A DNA stretch of 47,500 bases. Origin: Stramonita haemastoma (Eukaryota; Mollusca; Gastropoda; Neogastropoda; Muricidae). Each line of letters begins with the position of its first letter. The first letter of the stretch is position 1. Positions 44,880 through 47,500 of this stretch are shown in pieces. The DNA lies in NCBI GenBank assembly GCA_030674155.1, contig CM060325.1:16233194-16280693 (forward strand), read 5' to 3'. A model generated the notes under the pieces. It saw only the letters and a program-made list of their open reading frames with translations. It was not told the origin of the DNA and ran no database searches. The position numbers and the translations under genes were made by a program.

Positions 44880-45640
44880 TCCGTGCCAAGTGGAATTGCA
44901 GTGTGGTGTTGGGGAGTGTGATGGTGACAGATCAGCATGGTGCGAATGTGAGATGGATTTCATTCCAAGTGGAATTGCAGTGTGGTGTTGGGGAGTGTGA
45001 TGGTGACAGATCAGCATGGTGCGAATGTGAGATGGATTTCATTCCAAGTGGAATTGCAGTGTGGTGTTGGGGAGTGTGATGGTGACAGATCAGCATGGTG
45101 CGAATGTGAGATGGATTTCATTCCAAGTGGAATTGCAGTGTGGTGTTGGGGAGTGTGATAGTGACAGATGAGCATGATGCGAATGTGAGATGGATTTCTT
45201 TTCAAGAGGAATTTCTGTGTGGTGTTGGGGAGTGTGTTGGTAACAGATGAGCATGATGCGAATGTGGGATGGATTTCTTTTCAAGAGGAATTTCTGTGTG
45301 GTGTTGGGGAGTGTGTTGGTAACAGATGAGCATGATGCGAATGTGGGATGGATTTCTTTTCAAGAGGAATTTCTGTGTGGTGTTGGGGAGTGTGTTGGTA
45401 ACAGATGAGCATGATGCGAATGTGGGATGGATTTCTTTTCAAGAGGAATTTCTGTGTGGTGTTGGGGAGTGTGTTGGTAACAGATGAGCATGATGCGAAT
45501 GTGGGATGGATTTCTTTTCAAGAGGAATTTCTGTGTGGTGTTGGGGAGTGTGTTGGTAACAGATGAGCATGATGCGAATGTGGGATGGATTTCTTTTCAA
45601 GAGGAATTTCTGTGTGGTGTTGGGGAGTGTGCAGATGACA
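44880..45640. repeat. 79 bp minisatellite, ten copies
   Basis: TGGTGTTGGGGAGTGTG recurs at 44904, 44983, 45062, 45141, 45220, 45299, 45378, 45457, 45536 and 45615, exactly 79 bases apart. The first four units carry ATTCCAAGTGGAATTGCAG, the later ones CTTTTCAAGAGGAATTTCTG. A diverged single relative, GTAGCATGATGTGAATGTGT, lies right after the TONSL stop (44307-44375). Confidence 0.96.
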
Positions 45641-45644
45641 GTTT

Positions 45645-46365
45645 TAACAGTTGAGGTGTACTGTTGTAAAAAGTGCTGGGTAGTGTGTACTTCTTTGGAA
45701 ATCTTCAGTTGAATCCTAGCGAGTGTGTGCAGTGATAAAAAGTTCTTTATATGCCTTTCTAATGTTGATGTTGTCCTTCCATCCCATTTATCATCAAGTT
45801 ATTGTAAAACAGAACCACTGTGGATTGTACAGAAGATTTGAACACATTGGTTTTTTTGCTCAATGAAGAACTACTGATACAATACCATGATATGAAATGA
45901 TGTTATTTAAATATATTATATATGACAAGAAAGTTTGTAAGAACTGCTGATACAATACCATGATATGCAGTGATGTTGTTTATAAATTATATGACAAGAA
46001 GAGCGTTTGTTATGAAAAAAGAATAGATTCTTTAGGAAATGTGAGAAAAAACCCACAAAAAACCCAAAAGGAAATTCAATTAGCATGTTGTTGATTCATA
46101 TTTTCATGACACTTATGCATTGATTCTAGATACTACTGATGGTGTACATTATTGTTAGTGAATCAATTTGATTTTTGTTTGCTTCTCAGAATGTTAACAT
46201 TACACTGTATATTATGTAAAAAATAAATAAAAGTAAACAGATTTGTTTCATGGTTAATTATCTCAGGAAAAATAAAAAGTGTGCATGTTATTTGCATGTA
46301 CATAATTCCTATACAGTGTGTGAAGTATGGTGCAATTGTGTGCGTGTGTGCATGCGTGTGTGTCT
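45645..46365. other. 3' flank; nothing recognised
   Basis: AT-rich. A short block TACAATACCATGATATG occurs twice (about 45878 and 45952). AATAAA at 46222 and 46226. Confidence 0.45.
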
Positions 46366-46369
46366 GTTA

Positions 46370-46728
46370 TTTATTTATTTAAATTTTTTAATATTCTTTT
46401 ATATCGAGGATATTGGAATAAGCACTCATATGCTTTTTTATATCCCGTCCCCGTGTGTATGCAGTTTGTTTTGTAAATTTGTCATCTGTTCCCACCGACA
46501 CACAATGGCCTACTCTTACGAAAAGTGGAACAGGATTTAAGGTGTGCGCAAGATGTTCTACGTGCGTTCGCACACGGCCTCGGTTTATAGTTTCATCTGA
46601 AGGGCTTCTGGGGAAGTGGAGTCAGCACTGATGTTAACTCCAGGGGAAAAATCTTCTTGAACAGGAATTGAACCTGGGTCATCAAACTGCGAGTGCAATG
46701 TTCTGACCACTAGGCTATCCCGTCCCCT
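46370..46728 (-). mobile_element. tRNA-derived SINE, family A (minus), full length
   Basis: Minus head GGGACGGGATAGCCTAGTGG with GTCAGAACATTGCACTCGC, box B GGTTCAATTCC, core GATGAAACTATAAACCGAGG, and 3' end TCGATATAAAAGAATATTAA. Confidence 0.9.
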
Positions 46729-46814
46729 GTCCCCCATGTGTGTGTGTGTGTGTGTGCTAGTTGTCTTTGGATGATTAGTTCTCCACGAGTGGATTTGTTA
46801 TTACCTTGTCTATT

Positions 46815-47500
46815 GGCTGCACTGTGTTAGTGCAAACCTTCTGTGTACTGTGTTGTGTTAGTGCAAACTTTCTCTGTACTGTGTTGTGTTAGTGCAAACC
46901 TTCTCTGTACTGTGTTGTGTTAATGCAAACCTTCTCTGTACTGTGTTGTGACAATACAAACCTTCTGTGTACTGTGTTGTGTTAATTAATGCAAACCTTC
47001 TCTGTACTGTGTTGTGTTAGTGCAAACCTTCTATATACTGTGTTGTGTTAATGCAAACCTTTTGTTTACTGTGTTGTGTTAATTAATTAATGCAAACCTT
47101 CTCTGTACTGTACTGTGTTGTATTAGTGCAAACCTTCTCTGTACTGTGTTGTGTTAGTGCAAACCTTCTCTGTACTGTGTTGTGTTAATGCAAACCTTCT
47201 GTGTACTGTGTTGTATTAGTGCAAACCTTCTCTGTACTGTGTTGTATTAGTGCAAACCTTCTCTGTACTGTGTTGTATTAGTGCAAACCTTCTCTGTACT
47301 GTGTTGTGTTAGTGCAAACCTTCTCTGTACTGTGTTAGTGCAAACCTTCTGTGTACTGTGTTGTGTTAGTGCAGACCTGCTCTGTACTGTGTTGTGTTAG
47401 TGCAAACCTTCTGTGTACTGTGTTAGTGCAAACCTTCTGTGTACTGTGTTGTGTTAGTGCAGACCTGCTCTGTACTGTGTTGTGTTAGTGCAAACCTTCT
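46815..47500. repeat. 31 bp minisatellite running off the window end
   Basis: More than 20 units of GTGCAAACCTTCTCTGTACT and GTGTTGTGTTA. Some units are shortened to about 23 bases and others carry an AATTAATTAA expansion. It does not end within the window. Confidence 0.96.

Noticed and set aside
44768..45284. Plus and minus frames over the 79 bp array
   Set aside because: Array artefacts; the period of 79 shifts the frame in every unit and no exon signals fit.

Overview
The window is eukaryotic nuclear DNA: intron-rich, AT-rich, packed with dinucleotide repeats, minisatellites and tRNA-derived SINEs. The proteins are animal. Their divergence from the human versions, and the style of the SINEs and TTAA-flanked elements, suggest a marine invertebrate, most likely a mollusc and perhaps a gastropod. 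That placement is inference; no species is proven.

Two conserved genes lie head to head. On the minus strand (7112 to 5267) is a BBS10-like chaperonin, a BBSome assembly factor, read in three overlapping frames, so two apparent frameshifts interrupt it. On the plus strand (10040 to 44305) is a complete TONSL (Tonsoku-like) gene, the partner of MMS22L in replication-fork repair. I could assemble 25 coding exons whose splice phases all agree. They give about 1562 codons: TPRs, an acidic linker, ankyrin repeats, a basic/serine-rich linker, a ubiquitin-like domain and C-terminal leucine-rich repeats. The two genes do unrelated jobs (ciliary chaperonin; histone reader and RAD51 loader) and share only the 2.9 kb between their starts.

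Layout: 1-4.8 kb, no gene, CA/TG repeats and a 0.66 kb tandem duplication; 5.2-7.1 kb, BBS10-like gene with a minisatellite against its start codon; 7.5-9.7 kb, microsatellites and SINEs; 9.9-10.1 kb, TONSL first exon and promoter-like stretch; 11.3-11.5 kb, long inverted repeat; 12-44.3 kb, TONSL body, with a THAP-domain first exon inside intron 8, TTAA-flanked DNA elements in introns 9 and 20, and a 1.24 kb retroelement-like insertion with an intact 292-codon minus-strand ORF inside intron 22; 44.3-47.5 kb, 3' flank with a 10-copy 79 bp array and a 31 bp array that runs off the end.

The most unusual theme is that TONSL exon borders have been caught up in tandem duplication. Exon 9 has four extra copies of its 3' splice site upstream (exact 82 bp period) and a repeat of 5'-splice-like units downstream. 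Exon 12 has five extra copies of its 3' splice site and exon start, and the last two are 78 bp apart and open, so using them would add 26 or 52 codons in frame. Exons 15, 17, 22 and 23 also abut arrays that carry splice-like motifs. Several acceptors sit within 80 bp of a SINE, and the acceptor of exon 13 (first ankyrin repeat) has a TG repeat in place of a pyrimidine tract.
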